From contig JAXBDG010000023.1 of NCBI GenBank assembly GCA_036320915.1, forward strand, positions 372,001-436,000: a DNA stretch of 64,000 nucleotides, in the 5' to 3' direction. A program made the translations under genes and the position numbers. Under the pieces are notes generated by a model. The model searched no databases. It was not told the origin of the DNA and saw only the letters and a list, made by a program, of their open reading frames with translations. How positions within the stretch are numbered: the stretch's first letter is position 1; each line of letters starts with the position of its first letter. The stretch is from Linnemannia elongata. Its lineage: Eukaryota; Mortierellomycota; Mortierellomycetes; Mortierellales; Mortierellaceae. This document shows, in pieces, positions 21,435 through 32,460 of the stretch.

Positions 21435-21975
21435 TCGGTAAGCCTTGAAAAGCCTCCCTCCAATGACTTGTCGACTCAAAGGCCTGAAGAGTCAAGGGTA
21501 TGTATATGTTCGAGTGGTCAATAGGAAGAAAGGGGGGGGATATTTATTTCGCACTTCAGAGAGGATACACCTTACGCAACCCACTCTGGCGTGACGTCCT
21601 CACCAAGGTGTAGTCATCACCACATGGTGCACACTTCACTGATTGAAAAAAGAGTTAAGCTATAAATACACTTGTACTACAACAGGCCTAAAAGTGTTCC
21701 TGGTCTTTCCTGTGTTCAGCCTAACCTTCTGTCTCTGTATCCTAGAAGCTGCCTTATAATCGCCGCTCGAGTCGCTCGATATTACGAAAACGGGGTGCCA
21801 ATGCTGTAATGGAAGATGTCGAGACGCTTTGCTGAAAAAAAAAAAAGAATTAACAACAGACGTCGCGTTATATACATTCAAAGAAAAGGAACATGCAATA
21901 ATTATTATGATAAAATAGCAGTATCGAACAAGTAATTGAATGATAAGAAAAAGATAAAAAGAACGGGTGGACTGC
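21435..21975. other. Intergenic, no gene seen
   Basis: No supported coding frame. Short A-runs near 21836-21846. Confidence 0.35.
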
Positions 21976-21978
21976 AGT

Positions 21979-22315
21979 TCTAGGAGACCCTGCTGCGGGC
22001 GTCGAAGAGTTAACCAGAGCTCCATTGCAGGCTGCCGCCCAAACAGTCCCTTTCGATAACGAGACCTGCGCAGTGTTGCCAGAGCATGGCAACGCGCGTG
22101 GATAAAACTCTTACCGAACGATGCCCTACATTAAACATGCAGAGTAACGCCAGGTTGGCGAGGGCAACTACATGGCTCTAGGAGGCCCCGCTACGGGCGT
22201 CTAAGAGTCTCCAGGGGTTTATTGCAGGCTGCTGTGACAACAGCCTCTTGCGATAACGTAACCTGCACAGTGTAGTCGTGCTAAGCATCGCAACACGCGT
22301 GGATAGAATCTCCAC
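21979..22315. repeat. Tandem duplication, ~200-bp period
   Basis: Two diverged copies, about 21979-22115 and 22178-22315, share 'ctaggag.cc', 'gcgggcgt'/'acgggcgt', 'attgcaggctgc', 'cgataacg', 'acctgc.cagtgt' and 'cgcgtggata'. Their purpose is unknown; GC content is higher than in the flanks. Confidence 0.7.
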
Positions 22316-24155
22316 TGATACCACCCTGTACCAGTGGTGCAGATGAGTTGCCAGCATAAGGATAGGGCATCAGCCCCATGCACCCTGACAAGCGAAAGAG
22401 ATGGATTGATACGAACAGAGATGGACGCAAGGAATATGTGAAATAGCTTCGCTTTATCGACCGTCTCAAGACCCAGGCCTACGAAGCTGTCTGGATGTTA
22501 GAACGACTGACCGCCATACCACATCCCACTTGCACAGATGACCCAAAGCACTTGGCAAAGAGGTAATGCATAGGTCAAACCGAGGATAGATCATGTTTAC
22601 ATGATGACACTTCCAAAGCAAGGGAAATACGACATCGAGGAGAAAACGAAAAGATGCCAACAACTTAGAAAGGAGAGACAGAAACGAGGAATGGTCAAAG
22701 GAAGCAATGGTGGATAGAAGCGAAGGGTTGTTGAGGGTAAAAGAGAGGGAACAAAAAATGTATGGTGGAAGGCTATTTGTTTGAAAAAAAGGAAGGGCAG
22801 AGAGGAAAAACAAGCAATAGGGTAGTGCTAGAAAGGGCGTGAAAGTGGTGGTGGTGAAGGCGAGAGTTGTATTGGAAGAGGCGCACAATACTTAATAGAG
22901 AAAATGAAGAGTCATTGTCAAGTGAGTGCTCATAACAATCCAATGAGTTGCCAGTGATGGAGTGGTGAAGGGCTTGTGCGATGATTCAAGGGTGAGACAG
23001 TGGTGAATCAGAGACGTGTGAAAAAGAATGCTGATGAAATAGAATACGACGTATGGTGATGAAAGAGCAACAAAGTACTGATTGAGGATAAACTCAAACA
23101 TGGGAAATGTTGGATGGAAGGTATTGCGTTTGCATCGATTGATCAAAGGGTCAAAGAGACAGGGATGGAAAACACAAAGGGTTGATGGTCATCGCAAACG
23201 TGGGCATGGACGTCTGTATCTATATTCAGATTTCACCATCAGATGGAAACCGACTGACAAAGCATCTTTCACTAAAGGATCATTGTGCCTCATCTACAAG
23301 TCATATTGAGAGTTCGCACACAAATGTATGCGGTTTAATTCCTTTTGGGCAAACGAAAAAGAAATTGGTGACGAAACCGTGAATAATAAGGTTATTCATT
23401 CATAACTTTTCGTACAATGGGCGTAGTCGGTTCCCTCTACCACCAATCGACATAACACGCCGAGCTCTCTCGGTTTGCTAAATATCAGAACTACAGCGTT
23501 AGTTCTCGTTAGTAAACTAGTAGTAGCAAACAACCAAAGATCATAAGACCATGGATAAAATTAGAAAAAAAAGGTCATGCATGCAACAGAATTCACCAAC
23601 ACTTTACACACCCTCCCTCGCTGCCATCTCAGTTACCACTCCTCCCTCGACGCCTTCGGCACACACATTCGACCATCTTCCTTCTCTCACTGGGCCTTCG
23701 GCATCCCTATTCGAAACACCTCCATGTCTCACTCTCGGTCCCTCACCCATAGTCCATGCCTCACCTAGGCTTCGCGTCTCACGCAATCCCTTGCACCCCC
23801 TACCGTATTTGTCAGGCGTCATTCTTGTAAGAGTTTCTTTGCTAATGGGCGTTGCTGCGCGCTTTTACGGTGCGAAGCAAACATGATTTGACATGGTGTT
23901 TTTTTATTAACAGGACCATACTTATTTTTGGAAGCATCCACTTTATGCACAGGAAACAATAGCGCAAAGGTGAGGCGCGAGCTAAAGAAGACAACTTACG
24001 GCGAAGATACCAAGCTCCTGGGGATATGTGGCAATGACAAAAACTCGTTCATGGTAATGAAACAGCAGGCACATAAAAGGACCGGGTTCTTCTACGTCTC
24101 TCCTCTCTTTTTTTCAACACCTTCAACTCTTGAACCAGATCCACCACATACAAAA
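22316..24155. other. Intergenic, no supported gene
   Basis: 22600-23100 is purine-rich on the plus strand, which opens long low-complexity frames on the minus strand. 23580-23830 is Ser/Pro/Thr-coding in several frames and lacks a signal peptide or domain. A weak 'cataaaa' at 24072-24078 may serve the next gene. Confidence 0.4.
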
Positions 24156-24158
24156 ACA

Positions 24159-24605
24159 ATGTACACTCCATCCTTCATCAAGACTCTTGTCATTGTGCTG
24201 TGCGCCATCGCCATGATGGTGACGATGTCTTCGACCGCGGTCCTGGCTCGCCCTCCTCCGTCCTCGCCTTTGCTCGATATTCAAGAACCTCGCGCTGGTG
24301 CAACATACGCTGTCCAAGAATTAATTCACGTTCGGGCCGTGTTCAAGGACGGAAAGAAGAACCCTCTCTACAAGGACAACACCAAGATCGATTTTTTCAT
24401 CCAAAAGTTTATCGCCATGCCGGATTTGAACATGCACGTAGGTTCGATTTCTGCCAAGAAGTTTTACGAAAACGGATTCGAGTTCCCGGTCTTGGAGAGC
24501 TATCTCATCCCGACTCAGACTTCCAGACCGTTCAGGGTTCGTGCCCATTTCGATGGTCCCAATGCTGGATACGACGATTCCGACGCATTTTACCTTGAGA
24601 AGTGA
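24159..24605 (+). CDS. Secreted protein, probable Ig-like fold
   Basis: A single exon of 148 residues. A strong signal peptide (FIKTLVIVLCAIAMMVTMSS) is followed by LLDIQEPRAGATYAVQELI, a start reminiscent of the Kre9/Knh1-type extracellular Ig-like domains (P..G..Y...E.I.V). The rest is beta-rich, with KKFYENGFEFPVLESYLIP and a DGPNAGYDDSDAFYLEK end. There are no cysteines in the mature part, unlike its secreted neighbours. A longer frame runs upstream, but the start at 24159 sits right before the signal peptide. An AATAAA lies near 24665. Function unknown. Confidence 0.68.
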   Translation: MYTPSFIKTLVIVLCAIAMMVTMSSTAVLARPPPSSPLLDIQEPRAGATYAVQELIHVRAVFKDGKKNPLYKDNTKIDFFIQKFIAMPDLNMHVGSISAKKFYENGFEFPVLESYLIPTQTSRPFRVRAHFDGPNAGYDDSDAFYLEK

Positions 24606-27086
24606 GCCTGTTGCCCATTCTGTGTCCGCCCCCTTGACAATTGTCACACTTGCATGACACATCGAATAAACTCTCCCAGAGTGAATTCTAAAAAATGCCT
24701 TTTTTTTTGGACATCTTGACGACTTGGACCTGATTGGCTCGTTTGCATGCTAAAAATACATGAACTTGGACGCTTTTTTTACGCACAGGCCGCTTCTTAA
24801 TCCACTCGTTGGCTTCACACTTCTCCTCCTCTCCTTCACAATGCACAACAGGGGCAAATGGCCTTGGTGCGAAATTTTGTGGGTACTCGGATGCGCTTTA
24901 GTGACGTTATTTATTTTCCCCTCTTGTGTAGTCGCGCACTGCTTCTACTTCAGTTGCCCTTTTTCATCTCACTCCACCATCTTCACATTACAACCTTCAT
25001 GTCGTTCGTTGATTGTAGCCCTGGAGAGTCACAATGTATACCGCCGGGGGTGGTTCGCCAGGATGGACTGTTGATTAAGCATGAATCATGCTCGATCCCT
25101 TCATTCATTCATGTTCTTCTGGGAGCTGCCCATGAAGACCTCGTGACGGGTCATCGTCTGCAGTAGATGGGCGCTTTGATCAGCCAAGGCAGAATGCCGG
25201 ACAAGGAGTTGCACCTTCTTGCCATCATTGCCAGGGAATGACATCAACATCCTCTCCATTTCCAACCACCATTCGTTTGACGTGCCAGGCAGTCTAGGAT
25301 GTTTTGTTTTGTGAAGTTGTTTTGTGATATTGTTTGCCTGCGTGAGGCTTCTACTCTGAACGTATTTCTCTCAGTACCAAGCTAATGCCCTTGGACATTT
25401 CTGAAGTGCACACAATGTTGTCTAACCTAGCGTTTAAAGCAGCTAGAGGCGTTGACAAAGCTGAGGATCCAAAAGTTTCACAAGCAAAACACGAAGTTGC
25501 TCTCCTTTTTCACTACTACCTTTCTCTTCGCGTTCCTGTCGCTCTTGCTCTTTTTTTTTGTTTATTTGTTCTTTTTTCTCGTATGCCCCGCAGGACTGGA
25601 AGGCAGACAATAGACTCTGCATCTCCATGCTGTTCTTCGTAGTGCGGGAAACAAAGGTACAGTTTTTGTCTGTTTTGCCTTGGTCCAATGAACGCGGAAC
25701 ATAACTAAATAAAAAGTACATTACATGACGGCGACCACCCTGATCTTTGCCATACTTCCTTGAGCAAAGGCAATTGTTACCAATTCCACACAATAGATAG
25801 ATCGTTATGATGCCATCCATATCCATCGACTTGGACCACAGATCTTGCTTGCGTCTATGCCAATATCCCTTCACCCCTGACCCTTGCTACTTTCATATGA
25901 TCCCCACCTCTTCTTTCTATCTTTATTCTTTAATTGCATATGAAAGAGAGTCCAACAGGCACCGAGTTCATAACGTCCAGTGTATTTTCCAGACTCGAGC
26001 AGTAGCCTCCTTCAACTCCTTTACAACGCAATGCAAACTCTTGGTTTCCAACTCACCTTGTATCCTTCTTGTTCCCTATACTACAGCAAAGTCTTCCTGC
26101 AGCTGGCTAAAAAAAAAGAAGTGACCCCGACAGCAGTAAGCCTTAAACACGTATCATTTGTTCTTAATTACCCACTGGAGTGTGTAAGGAACATATAGAA
26201 GGAACAGGAGACAGGAGGTAAAGTAGGTTATTTAAGACTGAGGGTCAAGAGCAGGGAACAGGGGCTCTATTTATATGAGAGACCTAAGAAGGGCTGGATG
26301 GACAGGAGAGGAACAGGATGATCAGGAAGTAGACGGTCTGGAAGATGGATGGAATCAGAATTGGGAGGAAGGCAAATGGCGAGAGCGAATGGTAAAGGCG
26401 AATGTGAGGAAAAAGGGTAAAGACTGTTGATGAAATGGTTCTAGGCAAGCGGCTCATTGCGAGTACCGGTGTGGACCAACGCAACAAGACAGAAGGACAG
26501 GGATACAAGAATTGGTGGCGTAGGTCACGTGATGATCAATACCCGGGACATGTGCAACGAAACAAGGCAAAAGCGACTCTAGCTTAAGCTTGACGACCGG
26601 GGCAAACGCGGCACCTAGAAATCTGGGGCGAAACATTGCAAAAGGGTATTCACCAGTTCTACTCAGATGACGGTCCAGGTGTCATTGTCCGTTACTGGGA
26701 TGCCATGCTGGAACACAAGAAAAAATGCAACAATATTTATCTCCACTTCACGTTCTCCGCTCGATTTTTCTTCCTTGGCTTGGTATCCCTCGTTATGTTT
26801 CTGGGTTTCAACTGATACCTTTCCTTAGTATTCCCCGGATCTTCCTTCGTTCCGTATTCGCTCCATGTAGCTCCTGTTTTCTCTCGCCACTTTCCCTTTT
26901 GCCACGTTTACAAATGACAATCTAGAACCCGAGCAAATATTGCTCACCTTGTAACATACAATTACGGTTACGGTGTGCCAATGTCGATGGTATTTTGTGA
27001 CCATTTTATTGGTTATCTTTTTTCACTGACTAGTTTCTCTTCACTTGATGGAACGAAGTGAACAAGGGGACGAGGGTTTTTATAAC
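24606..27086. other. Long intergenic stretch, no supported gene
   Basis: About 2.5 kb without a convincing gene. Open frames are T-rich and hydrophobic or end quickly; none has a signal peptide plus plausible mature part. No repeat family was recognised. Confidence 0.4.
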
Positions 27087-27782
27087 CTAAACATCCCAGC
27101 CCTGCCACGAGAAGCGGTTGGGTCTACCTTTTGTGGGAACATCAAGCCAAACATTCGAGTAGAGGTTCTTGCCGTTCAGCGCCGCTGGGAAGAAAACGGC
27201 ATCTCGAATGCGATCATCTATGATGATTTCGCCGCTGTCAAAATCGTCGAGTCGGACCAGAGCGGTGCACCACCATCCAGGCGTGACAACACATTCTTGT
27301 TTGAGCTCGTCGCCCTTGATTTCGACACCACTGATCTCGACCGTCTCGGAGCCTCGTGTGACACCAGCCTTGACAGAGACATTGGGGAGATACTTGAACA
27401 CAGCGGCGAGGTTGGCCTCCATGCCAACCTGTAAACCCAGGTCGTAGGCAAACTTTGATGTCTTTTCCAACTTGTAAGGACCAGACTTAACCTGCACCTG
27501 CGTGTAGGCTGGGGCTGCCTCGCATGTGTTGAAATAGGTGACAAAAGTGTACTTCTTGAAGATGGACATACGATCGGCTGCTCCGGGAAACATCTTTTTG
27601 GCTGTCGAACCTGAGACGTAGGAGACGACGCCATCCTCATCTGGCTTGGCTGGCAACCTGCTAGATCCTTGGACATAATTGGCCAAGTCCTCGCAGCTGT
27701 CTTGCGGGGAAGAGAATGGGGAAGCGGCAACAGCACCCAAGAACAACGCGCAAGCGGCTGTCAAAAGCATCGACTTTACCAT
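27087..27782 (-). CDS. Secreted 231-residue protein, unknown function
   Basis: Intronless. The signal peptide is MVKSMLLTAACALFLGAVAA. The mature part has four cysteines (QDSCED, FNTCEA, KQECVV, GWWCTA) and many alternating strand-like segments (YTQVQVKSG, VSVKAGVTRGSETVEISG, GEIIIDDRI), suggesting a beta-sheet fold. No domain was recognised. A TATA-like stretch lies at 27831-27840. It shares no clear sequence with the other secreted proteins here. Confidence 0.75.
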   Translation of the reverse strand: MVKSMLLTAACALFLGAVAASPFSSPQDSCEDLANYVQGSSRLPAKPDEDGVVSYVSGSTAKKMFPGAADRMSIFKKYTFVTYFNTCEAAPAYTQVQVKSGPYKLEKTSKFAYDLGLQVGMEANLAAVFKYLPNVSVKAGVTRGSETVEISGVEIKGDELKQECVVTPGWWCTALVRLDDFDSGEIIIDDRIRDAVFFPAALNGKNLYSNVWLDVPTKGRPNRFSWQGWDV

Positions 27783-27830
27783 TTTTGTTTGTAATGTCCT
27801 AATTGAAAGGGTTTGGTGGTTCAGTCAAAC

Positions 27831-27840
27831 ATATAATATA
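27831..27840 (-). promoter_or_regulatory. TATA-like sequence of the 27782 gene
   Basis: TATATTATAT on the minus strand, about 50-60 nt upstream of the start codon. Confidence 0.4.
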
Positions 27841-28099
27841 AAAGATGAATGCCTTCCTCAATCATAAAATTACAGTACCTTGATAGGCGAATAGAAGGGA
27901 CGAGGGTGGGGAGGAAGAGAAGGAAGAGGGGGCAAGGATGCGGTAAAGGATGTTTTTTGTGAGGTGAATGAAAAGGATGGGGAACTGCATTTCTAAAAGA
28001 CGGTGGACTCTTATATAGTAAAAATGGTGGAATCGTGTTGATAGGGGAGATCCCACGACTCGCATTCCCAGGGGCTCACCAAAAGAATAAAAGAATTCG

Positions 28100-28385
28100 T
28101 CTCTTTACCCCTATTTTCGCTTCCCACAATGGAGTCTTTTCAGCATGAATTCGTTTTCATGCATAAGTCGCTCTCACGCCTTTTCGATTCCGCTCAGTCG
28201 CATAGAATGGATTCACAACTGCTTACTCAAGGTTCCCCATCCCTTTAGTCCTTTTTTTTCGCTCCCGACACTGGAGTCTTCTCCGCATGATTTCGTTTGC
28301 ATGCATGAACCATTTTCACACCATTTTGAATTCGCTTACTTGAACAAAATGGACTCACTACATCTGCTTCCTCTAGCTTCCGTAG
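28100..28385. repeat. Tandem duplication, ~140-bp period
   Basis: Two diverged copies share 'ttcgct.cc.aca.tggagtctt', 'gcatgaattcgttttcatgc' (or 'gcatgatttcgtttgcatgc'), 'ttcgatt'/'ttgaatt' and 'aatggattcac'/'aatggactcac'. The 'gcatgaa...ttcatgc' part is itself palindromic. Confidence 0.6.
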
Positions 28386-28546
28386 ATCGCTCATTCTTTT
28401 AGAGATATGTACAGGTCATTGCAGCCCTAGAGCAAAATGGGGGTTTTTTTTGGTAGGGAAGACGTCATTAGATACTACACGTTCACTAGGGAAGTACATC
28501 ATCTAGGGTCTTGAGCACTTACTGTGATGACGTGAACTTAAATTTA

Positions 28547-30317
28547 TCCCTTTTGCACATTGATTTCGCTCTATTGCACAACCAAAACACGTAGGTGCGC
28601 AGTAAATCGTCGAAGTGCACATCGAACAATGCGCAGTGAACTTTTAGATTGCTTTGCATTGGATTTGAATTTCGTCAGCCCCTACATGAAATTTCGACGT
28701 TTTTTGCCACCAAAGTAAAATGTAATATATGTAATCGTCCTTCATGAGCGCCGCTATACTTCCCACATCTCCTCTCCCCACCCACCCAACACCAAACCTC
28801 AACGAGACCTTCACACGCCCTTCAAAGCACCATGCCAGCTCAGAGAAGAAGGAAGAACAACAAAATCGACAACACCACTAGAGAAAGGATCATTGATCTA
28901 GTCACCGATCAGGGCATGACTATGGCATTGGTAGCTCGTAACTTTAACATCCCCCCGTCTACCGTCAGAAGCATTGTCAGTACCTTTATTCATACCAGCC
29001 GCGTGGACAAGCTGCCCAGAGGTGGCAACCGTGGCAGTAGGGTCGAGCAAGCTCATCTAGACTGGCTCACTGAGAACATGGACGAGTTCGCTGGCCGTCC
29101 TGTTCAGTGGCTCACCATCAAGTTGAACGAGCACTTTCAGATCGAGCCCCCCCTTGCCCAGCGCACTGTCGACAAGGCCATCAACAAGCTCACCACTTAC
29201 ACGCTCAAGCTGATGAGGGTCGAGCCAGAGAGATACAATGATCCCGAGCGCATTGAGGTCCGACAACAATGGGCTCAAAATGTCCTCCATGGTCCTGGCA
29301 ATATGAACCACTTTGTCTACATTGACGAAGCTGGCTTTAATTTGCACATTACCCGCAAGTATGGCGGCCGCGCTCCCCGAGGTAGACGTGCATTCCAGAG
29401 GGTACCCTACAGCCGTGGCCCAAACATGTCTCTGGTCATTGCTGTTGACAAAACGGGCATCCTGGCATACCACTTCAAGCGCGGAGCATTTAACCAAGAT
29501 TCCTTTACGGAATTTTTGGAGGACAAACTATTTCCCCGTCTCGATCTCGATGGCCGACGCCGCATTCTTTTAATGGACAACGCCAGGTTCCATAAGACTC
29601 AGAGGGTACAAGACGCCATCACTACCGGTGGCCACACCCTTCTTCTCCTCCCTCCATATAGCCCGCATCTCAACGCTGCTGAGTCTGTCTTCAGCAGTGT
29701 CAAGACTCATGTCCGTCAGGAGATGGTAGAGGCGGAGACTCTCGCCGGCCATGTTGCAAACAGCCTGGAACGAATTACTGCCGCAATGGCAAGAGGGTGG
29801 ATTCGCGAAGTTGGACAAAATTTCCAGCTTTCACTCGCAGGGGCTCCACTTGGCCGACTCTATGATGTCCGTCAAGCCCTTCCCGAGGGTTATCATGACC
29901 CATACGTCGAGGGCTGGGGTGATGAACCTGAGTACGGAGAAGAGGAGGAAGAGGAGGAGGGCATTGATGAGGACAGCGAGGATGAGGATGAGAACGTTGA
30001 CGATGATCACGGGGAGGACATTGACGAGGATGAGGAGGAGGGGAATGACGGCGACCAAAGAGATGAATTAGAGGAAGATGATGATGATGATGATGATGCG
30101 TTGGATGGATATCAGGTCTATGCTCGTAGGAGATACTCGCCCCTTCGCACCCGCTCGGGAAAAACGCGAAATTGAGGGTGTAGGGAGAGCACAATCAAAA
30201 TCAATGGTGCAGCGAATATATTTCAGGGTAGAGCGCAACTGCAATGAATATACGCTAATAAAAAATCATCTGCGCATTTTTCACCAGAGGTGTGACGATT
30301 TCAATGTGCAAAAGGGA
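28547..30317 (+). mobile_element. Tc1/mariner-type DNA transposon, apparently complete
   Basis: A 1771-bp element flanked by TA on both sides (28545-28546 and 30318-30319). Terminal inverted repeats are TCCCTTTTGCACATTGA, identical over 17 bases at both ends, with weaker matching beyond it. A shared 'gcgcag' motif lies subterminally at both ends (about 28598 and, inverted, 30272). It encloses one transposase gene with no internal break. Confidence 0.93.
28832..30175 (+). CDS. Tc1/mariner (IS630-like) DD34E transposase
   Basis: Intact, 447 residues. The N-terminal ~120 residues hold two helix-turn-helix-type regions (RERIIDLVTDQGMTMALVAR...PPSTVRSIV). The DDE catalytic domain has Asp165 in VYIDEAGFN, Asp249 in LLMDNARFH and Glu284 in SPHLNAAESVF, so the last two are 34 residues apart. 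It would cut and paste the surrounding element at TA sites. Unusual is the C-terminus: from about residue 365 to 430 it is almost entirely Asp and Glu, partly from a GAT run near 30077-30097, ending in a basic stretch (RRRYSPLRTRSGKTRN). Typical family members are about 340 residues. The terminal repeats fit recent activity. Confidence 0.95.
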   Translation: MPAQRRRKNNKIDNTTRERIIDLVTDQGMTMALVARNFNIPPSTVRSIVSTFIHTSRVDKLPRGGNRGSRVEQAHLDWLTENMDEFAGRPVQWLTIKLNEHFQIEPPLAQRTVDKAINKLTTYTLKLMRVEPERYNDPERIEVRQQWAQNVLHGPGNMNHFVYIDEAGFNLHITRKYGGRAPRGRRAFQRVPYSRGPNMSLVIAVDKTGILAYHFKRGAFNQDSFTEFLEDKLFPRLDLDGRRRILLMDNARFHKTQRVQDAITTGGHTLLLLPPYSPHLNAAESVFSSVKTHVRQEMVEAETLAGHVANSLERITAAMARGWIREVGQNFQLSLAGAPLGRLYDVRQALPEGYHDPYVEGWGDEPEYGEEEEEEEGIDEDSEDEDENVDDDHGEDIDEDEEEGNDGDQRDELEEDDDDDDDALDGYQVYARRRYSPLRTRSGKTRN

Positions 30318-30429
30318 TACTAGAGGATGCACCTGTTTTTCATTTTGCATGACGGAGTGGGTAAGGCACCTCCTTAACCTTGCTCATGTACTCATCATTT
30401 TCCCGATTAAATCTTGCAACGTTTCTCAA

Positions 30430-30905
30430 GGGGGTAATAAATAGAAAATGACAGTTGGTAGTGAGGGATCAAAAAAAAGAGGTTTGCAGGTTGGTGAAAG
30501 ATCAAAAAATGAAGAGCCAGACGGGCGGCAGGAGATCCAAAAGAAAGACAATGAACAATATTTTCATCAAGAAGTAAGACGCAAAAGGAGGGACAGTGGG
30601 AGAGGAGGCAAGAGGGAAGGTGACAGGGAAGGTGAAGGTGAGGTTGAGAGGGCGAGGTGAGAGGGAGAAAGAATGGTAGTGATGAAGTCGAACCTAATCA
30701 ACATATAGATCTGGTCGTTTTTCTTGTGCCACTAAATGAAAGTGAATCTATTTTAGGCTACTGCCTTTATCTGATCTAGTCAAACGTCGATTCAACGTTT
30801 GATATGTGTCTGTGCGAGATGGATATAGAGCCAGCGATATCTATGAGACCGATAGAGTTGATCAACTGATCTTTATGGCGATGTCTCATATGGCATGACT
30901 TTTAG
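30430..30905 (+). repeat. Dispersed repeat, copy 2 (partner at 2640-3175)
   Basis: Collinear with 2640-3175 in the same orientation. The best matching blocks are 'gatccaaaagaaagacaatg', 'ttcttgtgccacta', 'tatctgatc' and 'tatgagaccgatagagt'. It starts about 110 bp beyond the Tc1/mariner element but is not part of it. Confidence 0.7.
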
Positions 30906-31375
30906 CAACATTGGTGCTTGATATTGAACTACGCCATTCTTCAGTTGGCTATTTAGGTAAAGGGAGATATTTCTGGCAGGGTACGAGTCTTACAGCATGT
31001 TCTTTTGATTGCGCCAGTCAAAATAAACGGAAAATACAATACCAAGTACTATCACTCATCCTTTGTCTTCGGGCTGTCCATTGCGATAGGAACAGAAGGC
31101 GAAAAGCAGACAAGTGTAATGACATAGGCTGGAATTAGAGAGGAGAAGGTTAGAAGATAGAGGCAGCAATGGATACTGTTGTTGTACAAAACGCCAGGGT
31201 TTTTATGCGTGTAGTTTGCATATGAATAGGGATAAGAGAGGGGGGGGAGGAATGACGGCACGAAAGTTTAAGCGATAAGGGATAACAGGCTAAGGATCAC
31301 AGACACACTTTCAGTGGAGACTATGATACTATGGAGTCAATACACAGCAAACATTCCGCCTTTTCTTTTGCTCGA
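30906..31375. other. Intergenic, no gene seen
   Basis: No supported coding frame. A GA-rich run lies near 31235-31250. Confidence 0.35.
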
Positions 31376-31377
31376 AG

Positions 31378-31440
31378 TATCTCATTCGATCTGCTGAGAT
31401 CAATACCACTGTTTCATAGATTCGCTCCAAAGAACAACAT
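31378..31440 (+). repeat. 28S rRNA extreme 3'-end fragment
   Basis: 'cgatctgctgagatcaatac', 'tgtttcatagattcg' and 'aaagaacaacat' match the last ~60 bases of the 28S-like copies at 11165 and 13915, including the 'aagaacaaca' that follows the rRNA terminus. Confidence 0.65.
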
Positions 31441-31639
31441 ACTTACTTCTCTCATTCTTATTTCCATTCTCTGGTGGCACGGTTCAAGAGTGGTACAAAG
31501 TCAAAACATCGACGCTCTCATACGCGACTACCAAACACAGAAGACCTACGCCTCCTCTTTTGTATTTTGCTTTGGGGGGGCACCACTTAAGGATTGTTTG
31601 CTCCTTCGGTTAGCTAGATCATTAAGCGCACGATATTTG

Positions 31640-31881
31640 AAGGAGGGATCCTCAAATACAGCCTATCCATGCCCCAATCATGGAGATGTGTGTTTGCAAG
31701 TTTGTTCCTCTGCATATCCTTTTGTCAAATAGACGTAGTTCAATAGGCGGGTTATCATATTCATGCACTCTCATCTCGGCTAATCCTTTCATGTACACCT
31801 TACACCATAAAGATGCTTATTCACTATTCAGACCTGGTTCGAAACAAGTTCTTAATGCCCTTCTGCTTGCACTCTTACATA
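31640..31881 (+). repeat. Dispersed repeat, copy 1 (partner at 39980-40210)
   Basis: Ordered blocks shared with 39980-40210: 'catggag', 'tttgcaagtt', 'agtagatgtagtt'-like, 'ttattcatgcact', 'gatgcttattcact'/'ggtgcttattcact' and 'aatgccctt'/'gatgccctt'. This copy ends exactly at a Helitron-type terminus (CTAG at 31882). No coding content was recognised. Confidence 0.65.
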
Positions 31882-32460
31882 CTAGCTTAGTGCCCGCGGC
31901 TTCGCTCGCGGAAGGAGATGAAAAATAAAGGAGAGAAGAAAGGAAAGTCCTCATTGTCTCAATACAGTACTTGGATAACTGAGGAAGGACTTTGAATTGC
32001 CACAATCTGCGTAGGGCGCAACTTGAGTTAGTAGCTATAAACTAATATACCTCATTTGCAAAGGGTGCCGATTGAACCCCCATAGAACTTTCCACGTTAG
32101 CAACTTTGTCTTTTTTCAGCTTTCGATGCCCCTTTCTAGGCACGGCACACATCGTCTGCTTTGATCGTTGCTTTGAAATTTCTAAGCCTGTGCTGCATGC
32201 CTACGTTCTTTAGGCGCATATGAATAAGATAAGAGGGATATTTTTTTGGGCTTTTCCTTCTTACATTGGCTCTTATCCCTCTTTTTTCCTTCCCTCACTT
32301 TATTATGTCTTTTCCTTCCCTCACTTCAGCTCCTCTTCGGCTCCTCTTCAGATATCTCTTTCTTCGTCCTTTTCTTTTCTACCCCTTCTGCACCCTTCTA
32401 TACCATTTTAACCGTTTCCATTCTATCTGCTCTGCGTCAATGTTGTGAAAGTTGGCCCCA
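31882..32460 (-). mobile_element. Non-autonomous Helitron, diverged copy (right end unclear)
   Basis: On the minus strand it ends with a GC hairpin (ccgcgagcgaagccgcgg) followed by 'gcactaag' and CTAG, then T. This matches the 3' termini of the units at 34996 and 35981. Interior similarity continues through 'aatctgcgtagggc' and 'gctcttatccctctt' to about 32460; more scattered similarity reaches ~33200. The 5' TC end was not found. Confidence 0.6.

Noticed and set aside
22466..22888. 140-residue minus-strand frame rich in Phe, Leu and Ser
   Set aside because: It arises from purine-rich plus-strand DNA; no domain, splice signal or promoter.
29775..30194. 139-residue His/Pro-rich minus-strand frame
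   Set aside because: It is the antisense of the acidic transposase tail and of the GAT run; no independent support.
31255..31300. I-SceI-like or 28S 'gggataacagg' motif
   Set aside because: Only about 11 bases match and the neighbouring rRNA blocks are missing.
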